From contig NZ_JAHZMP010000004.1 of assembly GCF_020748465.1 (NCBI RefSeq), positions 62,001 to 126,000 on the forward strand: a stretch of DNA of 64,000 nucleotides, read 5' to 3'. Below, one piece after another: positions 16,831 to 24,116 of this stretch. Made by a program: the position numbers and the translations under genes. The notes below the pieces were generated by a model. That model searched no databases, was not told the origin of the DNA, and saw nothing but the letters and a program-made list of their open reading frames with translations. This DNA is from Terrisporobacter mayombei (GTDB lineage: Bacteria; Bacillota; Clostridia; Peptostreptococcales; Peptostreptococcaceae). Numbering within the stretch: the first letter of the stretch is position 1; each line of letters begins with the position of its first letter.

Positions 16831-18048
16831 TTATAATTCAGTTACTTTAAATCCAGCTGCTTCTATTTCACTTCTTATTTTAGCTATATGATTATTATCA
16901 AATGTTTCAAGTATGAACTCTGCTGATTGTTTTCCTATAGCTCCACCTGAAGATAATCTCGTTTGATTAGCATTTAATATATTTGCATTATTTTCGCTTA
17001 TTATTTTTATTAATTCTAAGAATCCACCTGGTTTGTCAGTCATTATTGTAGAGAATGAATATCTTCTTCCCTCTTTAGCTAAACCTGCGCCTATAACTCT
17101 GTATAATGTGTTAACATCTACGTTACCACCAGAAACTATACAAACAACTTTTTCCCCTGAAGCTGGTTGATATTTCTTAGATAATAAAGCTGCTGTTGAA
17201 ACTGCTCCAGCACCTTCAGAAACTATTTTTTGATGTTCTAATAAGAATAACATTCCTTGAGCTATTTCTTCTTCAGTTACAGTTATTACTTCGTCAACTA
17301 ATTCTTTTATTATTTCAAAAGTAGCATCTCCTGGAGTCTTAACAGCTATACCATCAGCTATTGTAGCAGCATGGAAAGCGGTTGTAACTTTTCCATTTTT
17401 TACTGATTCTTGCATTGAAGGTATATTTGCAGTTTGAACACCTACAATTTTTACATTTGGGTTTAAAGCTTTTGCAGCTACTGCAACACCAGCTATTATT
17501 CCCCCACCGCCAATTGGGCAAAGTATAGTATCTACTTCATTATTTAATTGTTTAAACATTTCTAAAGAAATTGTTCCTTGTCCAGCCATTACATATTCGT
17601 TGTTGAATGGATGTATGAAAGTAGCACCAGTTTCTTTTTGTATTTCTACAGCTTTTGCATAAGCATCATCGTAAACTTCCCCGTTTAATACAACTTCTGC
17701 TCCATATCCCCTAGTAGCAGAAACTTTTGCAAGAGGTGCAGTAGCAGGCATTACTATTGTAGCTTTAATCCCAGTCATTTGTGCTCCTAATGCAACACCT
17801 TGAGCATGGTTTCCAGCACTTGAAGCTATGACACCGTTTGCTTTTTGTTCGTCAGTTAAATTTGCTATTGTGTTAACAGCTCCTCTTACCTTGAAAGATC
17901 CTGTCTTTTGTAAGTTTTCACACTTATAGAAAACGTTAGCCCCTGTCATTTCACTTAAAGTTTTACTTTCTAAAACAGGAGTTTCTTTAACTACACCTTT
18001 AATAGTTTCTTGAGCTTTTTTTACATCATTTAAAGTAACTTTTAACAT
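16831..18048 (-). CDS. ilvA: Threonine ammonia-lyase (threonine dehydratase)
   Basis: PLP enzyme that converts threonine to 2-oxobutyrate and ammonia, feeding isoleucine synthesis or fermentation. The PLP lysine is Lys53 in KTGSFKVRGA. ASSAGNHAQGVA and the phosphate-binding PIGGGGIIAG are visible. Residues about 330-405 form a C-terminal ACT-like domain (YSFSTIMTDKPGGFLELIKII). The 405-residue length with a single ACT domain is the short type also called tdcB in many clostridia, so the choice between ilvA and tdcB is open. It is monocistronic, with a near-consensus promoter and a 100-base leader carrying a direct repeat. Confidence 0.92.
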   Translation of the reverse strand: MLKVTLNDVKKAQETIKGVVKETPVLESKTLSEMTGANVFYKCENLQKTGSFKVRGAVNTIANLTDEQKANGVIASSAGNHAQGVALGAQMTGIKATIVMPATAPLAKVSATRGYGAEVVLNGEVYDDAYAKAVEIQKETGATFIHPFNNEYVMAGQGTISLEMFKQLNNEVDTILCPIGGGGIIAGVAVAAKALNPNVKIVGVQTANIPSMQESVKNGKVTTAFHAATIADGIAVKTPGDATFEIIKELVDEVITVTEEEIAQGMLFLLEHQKIVSEGAGAVSTAALLSKKYQPASGEKVVCIVSGGNVDVNTLYRVIGAGLAKEGRRYSFSTIMTDKPGGFLELIKIISENNANILNANQTRLSSGGAIGKQSAEFILETFDNNHIAKIRSEIEAAGFKVTEL

Positions 18049-18096
18049 ATTAATCTTCCCTCTCTTTGTATATATAATAAAATGTTTTGTATTAGT

Positions 18097-18130
18097 AAAT
18101 CATTTTCCCACCTTGTAAAACATTTTCCCA
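18097..18130 (-). repeat. Direct repeat in the ilvA leader
   Basis: TGGGAAAATG occurs twice on the minus strand about 20 bases apart, between the ilvA promoter and its ATG. It may bind a regulator or form part of an RNA element; no known box is recognised with certainty. Confidence 0.45.
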
Positions 18131-18153
18131 ATCCATTCCTTAAGTACGAATTT

Positions 18154-18182
18154 ATTATACAATAATCATATAAAAATATCAA
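18154..18182 (-). promoter_or_regulatory. SigA promoter of the threonine ammonia-lyase gene
   Basis: On the minus strand TTGATA (18177-18182), 17-base spacer, TATAAT (18154-18159). The predicted untranslated leader is about 100 bases. Confidence 0.75.
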
Positions 18183-18478
18183 ACAACTTTATTTTATATT
18201 CCCAATAAAAATTATTCATATTATTTTCTTATTATATTTAGAATATTTAGCATATTTTTTAAAGTTGGCTTTAATACTTAATTGGAGAAAATACCCATAT
18301 TATAAAGCATGACTTTTTTACCAAATTTTTACATATAAATATCCTTAAATTACCAGCATAATTTATTAATTTTAGGGTAAGTTTTGTATAAATTTCTGAT
18401 ATAATATCTAAAAAATTTTTACATATCCACAAAAAAATAAGAGGACTTTCCAGTCCCCTTATTACCATGTATTAATTG
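18183..18478. other. Non-coding stretch between ilvA promoter and the BFD-like gene
   Basis: About 300 bases of AT-rich DNA. Apart from the terminator at 18431-18464 I see no reliable gene. A 65-codon open frame here has a hydrophobic, unlikely composition and no ribosome site. Confidence 0.55.
18431..18464 (-). terminator. Terminator of the BFD-like gene
   Basis: On the minus strand AATAAGGGGACT-ggaa-AGTCCTCTTATT is followed by TTTTT. Confidence 0.85.
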
Positions 18479-18649
18479 TTATAATACTTCTTTAAGTGCT
18501 TCTTCAATTTCACAGTCACATCCACCACAGATTGTTCCCGCTTCAGTGATTTCTTTTATATCGTCTACTGTTTTAGCTCCACTAGCCACAGCTTTTTTTA
18601 TATCTTCTAATGAAGTTCCCATGCAATCGCATATTATTCTATCTGACAT
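18479..18649 (-). CDS. BFD-like [2Fe-2S]-binding protein (56 aa)
   Basis: Found by translating the minus strand by hand. The 56 residues carry the four-cysteine pattern of bacterioferritin-associated-ferredoxin / nitrite-reductase [2Fe-2S] domains: CDC at residues 7-9 and CGGC at 41-44, plus a further CDC-type cysteine at 46. The spacer between the pairs has the usual GAKTVDDIKEITEAGT helix-turn. A GGAGGTAATT ribosome site precedes the ATG. In other clostridia such stand-alone domains are electron carriers or partners of larger oxidoreductases; none adjoins here. It is monocistronic with its own terminator. Confidence 0.85.
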   Translation of the reverse strand: MSDRIICDCMGTSLEDIKKAVASGAKTVDDIKEITEAGTICGGCDCEIEEALKEVL

Positions 18650-18801
18650 TATAATTACCTCCTAATTGTCTTTTGTAATATATATTTACCCCCTATTTAT
18701 TCTACCTAAACAAAATTTGTTACTTTTTTTGCCATGTATGTTAATTCATTGGTTAGAAAAAATAATTACTAATATTAAGAAATTTATAAGGAGTAGAATA
18801 T

Positions 18802-19227
18802 ATGAAAATTTTAAATACTATACTAAAATATTTAACATTATTTCTCATCGGAGGTATAACATATTATTTCATTGAAATTGCATATAGAGGATATTCCCAT
18901 TTTTCAATGGTAATAGTAGGTGGTCTTTGCTTTATACTTATAGGATCTATAAACGAATTCTCAAATAAAGAAATCCCTTTATTACTTCAAATGTTAATTT
19001 CTGTACTTCTTGTTGATATTGTAGAATTGTTTTCAGGAATTATAATAAATAGAATATTATTATTAAATGTATGGGATTACTCACAACTAAAATATAATTT
19101 TTTAGGTCAAATATCATTAAATAGCTCTATTGCTTGGTTCTTTTTGTCACTTTTTGCTATATATATGGATGATTTATTAAGATATGTTATTTTTAAGGAA
19201 AAGAAGCCAAGATATAAATTTATATAA
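18802..19227 (+). CDS. Putative ABC-transporter type IV membrane protein (CmpB-like family)
   Basis: A 141-residue integral membrane protein with about four hydrophobic segments. Features typical of the Firmicute small membrane family annotated as putative ABC transporter permease are NVWDYSQLKYNFLGQISLNSS and the following IAWFFLSLF. No ATPase gene adjoins, so the transport label is not supported by context and the function should be treated as unknown. An AAGGAG site lies ahead of the ATG. Confidence 0.7.
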   Translation: MKILNTILKYLTLFLIGGITYYFIEIAYRGYSHFSMVIVGGLCFILIGSINEFSNKEIPLLLQMLISVLLVDIVELFSGIIINRILLLNVWDYSQLKYNFLGQISLNSSIAWFFLSLFAIYMDDLLRYVIFKEKKPRYKFI

Positions 19228-19360
19228 AAAAATAAAGCCCTGCTACGAGGGTACAGGGCTTAAGGTTCATAATGATAGATAAAAGAGTGTGAGGGAATCT
19301 ATCATTATACGGGTATTTAAGTAAATTATTAAGCTAGTCTTTCTATGCTTTAATAATACC
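19226..19360 (-). ncRNA. Candidate structured small RNA with CCCUC loops
   Basis: The minus strand of this intergenic stretch folds into a compact three-domain RNA. From its 5' end: GGUAUU (19355-19360) can pair with AAUACC just after 19309-19320, enclosing a hairpin (GCUUAAUAAU paired with AUUAUUAAAGC). Next is a perfect 12-bp stem (19269-19280 with 19297-19308) whose 16-base loop contains UCCCUCACACUC. Last is an 8-bp GC-rich terminator stem AAGCCCUG/CAGGGCUU whose loop contains ACCCUCG, followed by UAUUUUUUU. Two loops that both present CCCUC, complementary to GAGGG ribosome sites, are characteristic of trans-acting regulatory RNAs in Firmicutes. A SigG-like promoter sits at the right place upstream. 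I cannot assign it to a named family. Confidence 0.7.
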
Positions 19361-19364
19361 TTAT

Positions 19365-19394
19365 TAATATGAATTTAATGTAAATTTTTTATGA
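19365..19394 (-). promoter_or_regulatory. SigG-like promoter of the small RNA
   Basis: Minus strand: TCATA (19390-19394), 18-base spacer, CATATTA (19365-19371). The -10 matches the forespore SigG consensus CATnnTA exactly; the -35 matches four of five bases. It sits 5 bases before the predicted RNA start. Confidence 0.45.
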
Positions 19395-19520
19395 ATGAAT
19401 GTAGAATTTTAGCTATAAATACTTTTTTATTCTATTTTTCAAAAATAATTCAATCTAATTTATTAAACAACAGCATATTTTATTTTTCTACAATAACTTT
19501 TTTAAATTCAGAAATATTTT
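19395..19520. other. Empty AT-rich spacer
   Basis: No gene, hairpin or promoter is convincing between the small-RNA promoter and the long hairpin at 19521. Confidence 0.5.
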
Positions 19521-19575
19521 GCTAATAAAAATATCACCGTGGATAAATTCTATCCATGGTGATATTTTTATTAGC
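19521..19575. terminator. Exceptionally long terminator hairpin (25-bp stem)
   Basis: The arms 19521-19545 and 19551-19575 are complementary over 25 bp with one G-T wobble and a 5-base loop. The stop codon of the replication-relaxation-like gene (19571-19573) lies inside the right arm. Besides ending transcription, such a stem would strongly block 3' exonucleases. Confidence 0.8.
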
Positions 19576-20539
19576 ATTTAAATAAGAATGAGAATAAGTT
19601 CTTTTTACTTTGCTTTTCCTCTAATGCAAAGAATGCTTCTTCTAAGTTATATAGTAATATCCTATCAAAAGTGAATATTATATCTATATTAACTTCCTCT
19701 TGTCTGCCCTTAATCATACTCATGATTTCTATCATATGATCATAAGACTCACCTTGTACTATTAAGCTTGGCTTTTCACTAAATTTAATATTTAAATTAT
19801 CATAATGTTCAATTACATTCTCATATCTAAGTAACTTGTTTGAAAATTCTTCTTTCCAGTTATCTGTTTTTCTAACAACTTCTACTAGATAACTTTTACC
19901 ATCATTTGTTAACATTGACTGAGGTCTCACTATGCAATTTCTTATATTCTCATTTAGTATTATTTTAGAAACTTTAAATTCTGTATCTGTTTCCATCACT
20001 TGTGTCAATAATTGATTAGATGCTAATAAACACTTAATTTTTGCAGTTTTGATTTCGCTTACATATCCTTGTGAATATGTTTTCCTGTCCAATGCTCTTA
20101 ATAATCCTATTCCATGATAACCTAAGTAATAAGCTTTATATGAACTTGTACTATTTTCTGATACAAACTCAATTTGTTTTATAAAGCTTTTTTCCTTCAA
20201 TCTTGTTAGTTTTCTGGCTACTGATTTTGATTCTACATTTACCCCACCTTTATTTAGATATGTAGTAATTTGTAAAGAAGTTGCAAAAACTAAATTATTA
20301 ATAGCAAATAGTATCATTTTTTCAACTTCACCAATATGGCCCTTTTCCAATAAAAAATCTACTTCTGATTTTGATGTAGTTCTCTTTGGCCTATTGATCT
20401 TATGATTGTCCCCTTTATAAGATGCAAATGGTGATAATTTAGTTTCAATATACTCTTCATTTGGATTTTTTAAATCTACTGCTGTACAGTACTTTCCTAT
20501 AGGTGAAACCAACTCTGTACTCTTTCTTTTGTTCCTCAT
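19571..20539 (-). CDS. Winged-helix protein resembling the replication-relaxation family
   Basis: A 322-residue protein. The N-terminal 60 residues are basic and disordered. Residues about 65-130 read as a winged helix (FLLEKGHIGEVEKMILFAIN, then VARKLTRLKEKSFIKQIE). The second half has the layout of the replication-relaxation family: YYLGYHGIGLLRALDR, then an acidic strand YLVEVVRKTDNWKEEFSNKL followed by LRYENVIEHY. In that family these residues suggest a nuclease-like fold. Such genes are often on plasmids, ICEs and phages, yet no mobility genes flank it here. The ribosome site is an unusual run of six G plus AG. The assignment is a resemblance, not certain. Confidence 0.5.
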   Translation of the reverse strand: MRNKRKSTELVSPIGKYCTAVDLKNPNEEYIETKLSPFASYKGDNHKINRPKRTTSKSEVDFLLEKGHIGEVEKMILFAINNLVFATSLQITTYLNKGGVNVESKSVARKLTRLKEKSFIKQIEFVSENSTSSYKAYYLGYHGIGLLRALDRKTYSQGYVSEIKTAKIKCLLASNQLLTQVMETDTEFKVSKIILNENIRNCIVRPQSMLTNDGKSYLVEVVRKTDNWKEEFSNKLLRYENVIEHYDNLNIKFSEKPSLIVQGESYDHMIEIMSMIKGRQEEVNIDIIFTFDRILLYNLEEAFFALEEKQSKKNLFSFLFKC

Positions 20540-20740
20540 AATACTCCCCCCCTGATGTGTCTAGGAAACATAATTAATACTTCCATTAAATAGCATATCT
20601 ATATTATAATATTTTTTAATATATTTTACATTTATAATTATTTAAAATTAAATAAAATTTTTATTTTTCGTTTAATTTAATAAGATATGTTATTATTTTT
20701 TTATATTTGAATAAGCCAAATATATTCTAATATAGATAAC

Positions 20741-20784
20741 AATAAAAAAGATATAAGTTATATATAACTTATATCTTTTTTATT
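20741..20784. terminator. Terminator of the psp-like operon
   Basis: A perfect 44-base palindrome centred on the AAGTTATATATAACTT core with flanking A and T runs. It lies directly after the ydjI-like stop codon. Confidence 0.85.
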
Positions 20785-20785
20785 G

Positions 20786-21751
20786 TTACGCTAATTTTGC
20801 TCCACAATTTGGGCAGAAGTTGGATCCTTCATTTTTTGCCCCACAGTTTGGACAGAAGTTAGGTTTTTTTTCTCCAGATGAACTTTCTTGAGTTTCATTA
20901 TTTTGTGGCTTTTTATTCATATTCTCAACCATTTGTTGGCCCATCATCATTCCAACTTGCATTCCTGCCATATCAGAAGCCATAGAACCTCCAGAGCTAC
21001 CTTTTGATAAAGAGTCTGCCATGGCAACTTGATTATATTTATTCATATCACCAATCATGCTATGAGATGCAGCTTTTGTAGCCATTTCTTGTATCTCTTT
21101 TGGATATGATACACTTGATATAGTGAAGTTTGTAATGGCTATTCCTATCTTCTCCATTTCCATATCCAAGTCTTCCTGTATTCCCTTAGATATTTCAAAT
21201 GCATTTACTTGAAGGTTGAAAATATCTTTACCTTCTTTTACTATCCATTTCATGATAACTTGATCCAACATAGACATGATACGTGATTTTACATCTTCTA
21301 TGGTAAATTGTTTTTTAATCCCTGCAATTTTATCAATTAGTACTTCATAGTCTGATATCTTACAACAGAATGTACCAAAAGATTTTATTGGCATTCCTCC
21401 TGGAAGTCCTGGTGATGGTATATTAATAGCATTTTTTGTTCCCCATTTTACTGTTAATTCCTTTGTATTAACAAATAAAACTTCAGCTCTAATGCCACTA
21501 TTAAATCCAAATCTAAATCCTTTTAATGTTGATAAAAAAGGAATTATTTCCGATTCCATATCGAAACTTCCTTCATCTTTAAAAATTCCTTCGATTTTAC
21601 CATTATACATAAAGATAGCATCTTGACCCATTCTAACAACTAGTCTACTACCTTTTTTTATTTCTTTATTGTCCCATTTCCAAAATAGCATGTCATCTCT
21701 AAATTCTTCCCATTCAACTACATTGGAAAATTGGTTGCTAAATAGTCCCAT
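20786..21751 (-). CDS. ydjI: YdjI-like SPFH-domain protein with zinc-ribbon tail
   Basis: A 321-residue cytoplasmic protein of the virion-core/YdjI group. Residues about 25-230 form an SPFH (band-7-like) domain that includes GLPGGMPIKSFGTFCCKISDY. Then comes a Gly/Met-rich linker (SGGSMASDMAGMQVGMMMG), and the end has two zinc-ribbon knuckle pairs, FCPNCGAK and FCPNCGAKLA. In Bacillus the pspA-ydjG-ydjH-ydjI operon forms a membrane-associated stress complex. Here it is the third gene after pspA and a ydjG-like gene, 12 bases behind the latter; the ydjH gene is absent. Role in envelope stress is inferred from that context. Confidence 0.85.
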   Translation of the reverse strand: MGLFSNQFSNVVEWEEFRDDMLFWKWDNKEIKKGSRLVVRMGQDAIFMYNGKIEGIFKDEGSFDMESEIIPFLSTLKGFRFGFNSGIRAEVLFVNTKELTVKWGTKNAINIPSPGLPGGMPIKSFGTFCCKISDYEVLIDKIAGIKKQFTIEDVKSRIMSMLDQVIMKWIVKEGKDIFNLQVNAFEISKGIQEDLDMEMEKIGIAITNFTISSVSYPKEIQEMATKAASHSMIGDMNKYNQVAMADSLSKGSSGGSMASDMAGMQVGMMMGQQMVENMNKKPQNNETQESSSGEKKPNFCPNCGAKNEGSNFCPNCGAKLA

Positions 21752-21763
21752 AATACTAACCTC

Positions 21764-22930
21764 CTAAAACGTTATTTCTTCCAAGGAAGAAACAGTTTCA
21801 TCTTTAACTAATTCACTATACTTAATTTTTTTGTCATCATTATAACTCACATCTTCATCTGATGATGCTAAATAAATTCCAAATAATATACCTAATATTA
21901 CTATAACTATGGCTGCAATTTTAACAAGGCTCTTTGGGTATTCGCCTTTAATTTTCCCATTTTCTCCATTTATTAAAACATTGTATTGTCTATCTTTGTA
22001 TGTATAAGCAGTTGAATAAACAGGTATAAAAATATGTTTATATGTTTCATCTGAGTAAGAAGTATGAAGTCTTACTGAACGAACTCTATTATAGCGCCTT
22101 AACACATCTCTTTCAGCCATATAATGAATATCATTTCTCATTTTATTCATGGCATTACTGTGTGCATCCTTCAAATCTACAGTATATATTTCTGAGCAAT
22201 AGCCTGACATATAATCTGGTGAATATGATGCCACATCCTTTGTATTATATGGTTCAATCCACCCTAAAAGATTCTCACTCAATTTATTTGATGCTCTAAC
22301 TAAAACATCATCAAAAAAATGATTTATATGGCCACTGGTAGGATACCACTTAGTTTCTATTCTTGTATGTTTTTCACCTTCACTATCTTCATATTCCACT
22401 CTATAATCGATTCCACCCATTGCAGTATAGTTAGTACTTGTATCAGCATCAAATGTCCAATAAGGCATGTAAATTCCTTGAACCTTATCCTTTTGATATA
22501 AAGTTTTTAAAACATTTGGAGCAAGCCATCTTTTTTTTATCCATTGACTAAATATAGATTCTACATCGTACTTATCTATTTTAAATGGAATTACACCATC
22601 TGGAATTATAGATTCAATTTGTTTTTGAGATAAAACATAGTGAGATCCACAGTATGGGCAAGTAGTTGCTGTACTAGTTGCATCAACTTCTACTCTAGCT
22701 CCACATCCTTCACATTCCATACTTGTAGAATTTTTTTCCTCTACTTTTATTGTCTTAATTGCATGAATATCAAGATTATGTTCTATAACATACTCTGGAT
22801 TATTTTTTATTTCAACTTCAGTGCCACAGTTAGGACATTTTAGGGCTTGAGCTGCAGCATTAAATTCCATAACTCCCCCACATCCTTCACAATAATAAGA
22901 CTTACTTATAAAATCACCCCCATAAAACAT
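21764..22930 (-). CDS. ydjG: YdjG-like zinc-ribbon membrane protein
   Basis: A 388-residue protein. The N-terminal 90 residues hold three zinc-ribbon pairs (CEGCGG, CPNCGTE, CEGCGAR, with CPYCGSH). A central beta-rich region carries Trp/Tyr-rich segments (YMPYWTFDADT), and one membrane helix lies near residues 335-355. The short acidic tail would be outside. It sits between pspA and the ydjI-like gene in the same order as in Bacillus, so it probably tethers the YdjI/PspA complex to the membrane. The chosen ATG has a weak upstream ribosome site; a purine-rich GGGGGTG inside the first codons hints that translation might start slightly later, but no better ATG exists. Confidence 0.82.
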   Translation of the reverse strand: MFYGGDFISKSYYCEGCGGVMEFNAAAQALKCPNCGTEVEIKNNPEYVIEHNLDIHAIKTIKVEEKNSTSMECEGCGARVEVDATSTATTCPYCGSHYVLSQKQIESIIPDGVIPFKIDKYDVESIFSQWIKKRWLAPNVLKTLYQKDKVQGIYMPYWTFDADTSTNYTAMGGIDYRVEYEDSEGEKHTRIETKWYPTSGHINHFFDDVLVRASNKLSENLLGWIEPYNTKDVASYSPDYMSGYCSEIYTVDLKDAHSNAMNKMRNDIHYMAERDVLRRYNRVRSVRLHTSYSDETYKHIFIPVYSTAYTYKDRQYNVLINGENGKIKGEYPKSLVKIAAIVIVILGILFGIYLASSDEDVSYNDDKKIKYSELVKDETVSSLEEITF

Positions 22931-22945
22931 AATCTTTTAAAAATT

Positions 22946-23635
22946 TTATAATCCTAATTTCTTTTTTAAAGCTTGTAATTCATTATCTACTTCAGAATTA
23001 CTCTCTTTATTATTATCATATTTGCTCATTAAATCTTCTATGCTTTCTTCTTCTTTTAAAGAATTTAATTCAGACATCGCATTAGCTTCATCTAACTGTT
23101 TATTTATTTTATCTTCCATTTTATCAAAAGCATATAAATTTCCTTTGGCTCCGTTCACACTTGAGCCAATCTTATTTAATCTTTCTTGTGTTTTAGCAAC
23201 TGCTAGCTTAGCTTTTAATTGGTCTCTTCTTGCATTTAATTCACCTATATCTTTAACAAGTTTATCATGCATGCTTCTCATTTTTGTAGCATTATCTGTA
23301 GCTATATCATAAGATTGTTGTAAACTTTGTTGATTTTTAGATAATTGGGTTTTCTTTTCTAAGAACAGTTTTGCATCAGATTCATTTCCTGCTATTAAAG
23401 CTTTCTCAGCATATTTTTGCATTTTATTTATCTGTTCATTGCATTCATCTAACTCTCTTTTCGCTCTTTTTTCTTCAGCCATTACAGATGCAGTTTCACC
23501 TTTAACTTTTCCCAAATCACTTTCTAAATTTCTTAAGTATTGATCAATTATTTTTGATGGATCTTCTGCCTTATCCAATAATGCATTAATGTTTGAAGAC
23601 ATAATGTCTTTGAATCTTGTTATTATACCTGCCAT
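22946..23635 (-). CDS. pspA: PspA/IM30 (ESCRT-III-like) family protein
   Basis: A 229-residue, almost wholly alpha-helical protein. The N-terminal amphipathic helix GIITRFKDIMSSNINALLDK with AEDPSKIIDQYLRN is the family hallmark, followed by long coiled coils (residues 30-190). PspA proteins bind stressed membranes, form rods or scaffolds and limit proton leak. It is the first gene of the pspA-ydjG-ydjI operon with an AGGAGGG site. No pspF or pspBC genes are nearby, so control differs from the enterobacterial system; in Bacillus the operon is SigW-driven, but that is not shown here. Confidence 0.92.
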   Translation of the reverse strand: MAGIITRFKDIMSSNINALLDKAEDPSKIIDQYLRNLESDLGKVKGETASVMAEEKRAKRELDECNEQINKMQKYAEKALIAGNESDAKLFLEKKTQLSKNQQSLQQSYDIATDNATKMRSMHDKLVKDIGELNARRDQLKAKLAVAKTQERLNKIGSSVNGAKGNLYAFDKMEDKINKQLDEANAMSELNSLKEEESIEDLMSKYDNNKESNSEVDNELQALKKKLGL

Positions 23636-23765
23636 TTAAAACCCTCCTATTTACAACTCTTTAGCATGTAATAATTATTAAAAATTTTAGTCTAATATAC
23701 CTACTTTTTTAAATAATATTAATATAAAAAGTATACCATGTTACTTATAATTCTTTGCAAGTTTA

Positions 23766-23800
23766 AACAAAAAAGTTGAACTCTATAAGAGTTCAACTTA
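23766..23800 (-). terminator. Terminator behind the sorting-signal remnant
   Basis: AAGTTGAACTCT and AGAGTTCAACTT form an 11-12-bp stem followed on the minus strand by TTTTTTG. Confidence 0.75.
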
Positions 23801-23822
23801 AATATTTTTCTAAAATTATTTT

Positions 23823-23981
23823 TTATTTCTTTCTAGATTTTTTATTTAATATAAAAATGGCCAAAACAGCTAATATACTTCTGCTAATCCATAAAATCAA
23901 ATTATTTTCATCTCTTGTTTTTGGTGCTTTTTCACCATTTTTCAGATAATAGATATTTATAACTATATCTTTATATATCTC
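23823..23981 (-). pseudogene. Remnant of a sortase-anchored surface protein
   Basis: The minus strand is open for 52 residues ending in a classical cell-wall sorting signal: APKTRDENN, a hydrophobic helix ILWISRSILAVLAIFIL, and the positive tail NKKSRKK before a stop. Peptostreptococcaceae sortase B uses (S/P)PxTG motifs; here Gly is replaced by Arg (PKTR), which should abolish cleavage. There is no start codon; upstream the frame is blocked by TAA at 23982. In a neighbouring frame another 31-residue open stretch (to about 24077) ends GVIRDI and could be an earlier piece separated by a frameshift. The terminator after it survives. The parent protein is not identifiable. Confidence 0.65.
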
Positions 23982-24085
23982 TTATTACTCCTTTTACATT
24001 TCCTATTATTTTAATATGTTTATAATTATGATTATTAATATTACAAACCTTTAAGTTTATCATATTCATTCACAAATAATTATGT

Positions 24086-24116
24086 AAAAAATAAACCCTT
24101 ATCAGGATTTATTTTT
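24086..24116 (-). terminator. Terminator of the CapA-like gene
   Basis: Minus strand: AATAAATCC-tgataa-GGGTTTATT followed by T. It overlaps the end of the coding region. Confidence 0.75.

Larger units (their letters stand above)
23636..24108. other. 473-base region with a decayed gene
   Basis: This gap holds the pspA promoter zone (TATACT at about 23740 on the minus strand, without a well-spaced -35), a minus-strand terminator, the remnant of a wall-anchored protein gene and the capA terminator. Nothing else is supported. Confidence 0.6.

Noticed and set aside
18271..18468. 65-codon frame downstream of the BFD-like gene
   Set aside because: No ribosome site, AT-driven composition, and it overlaps the terminator of the BFD-like gene.
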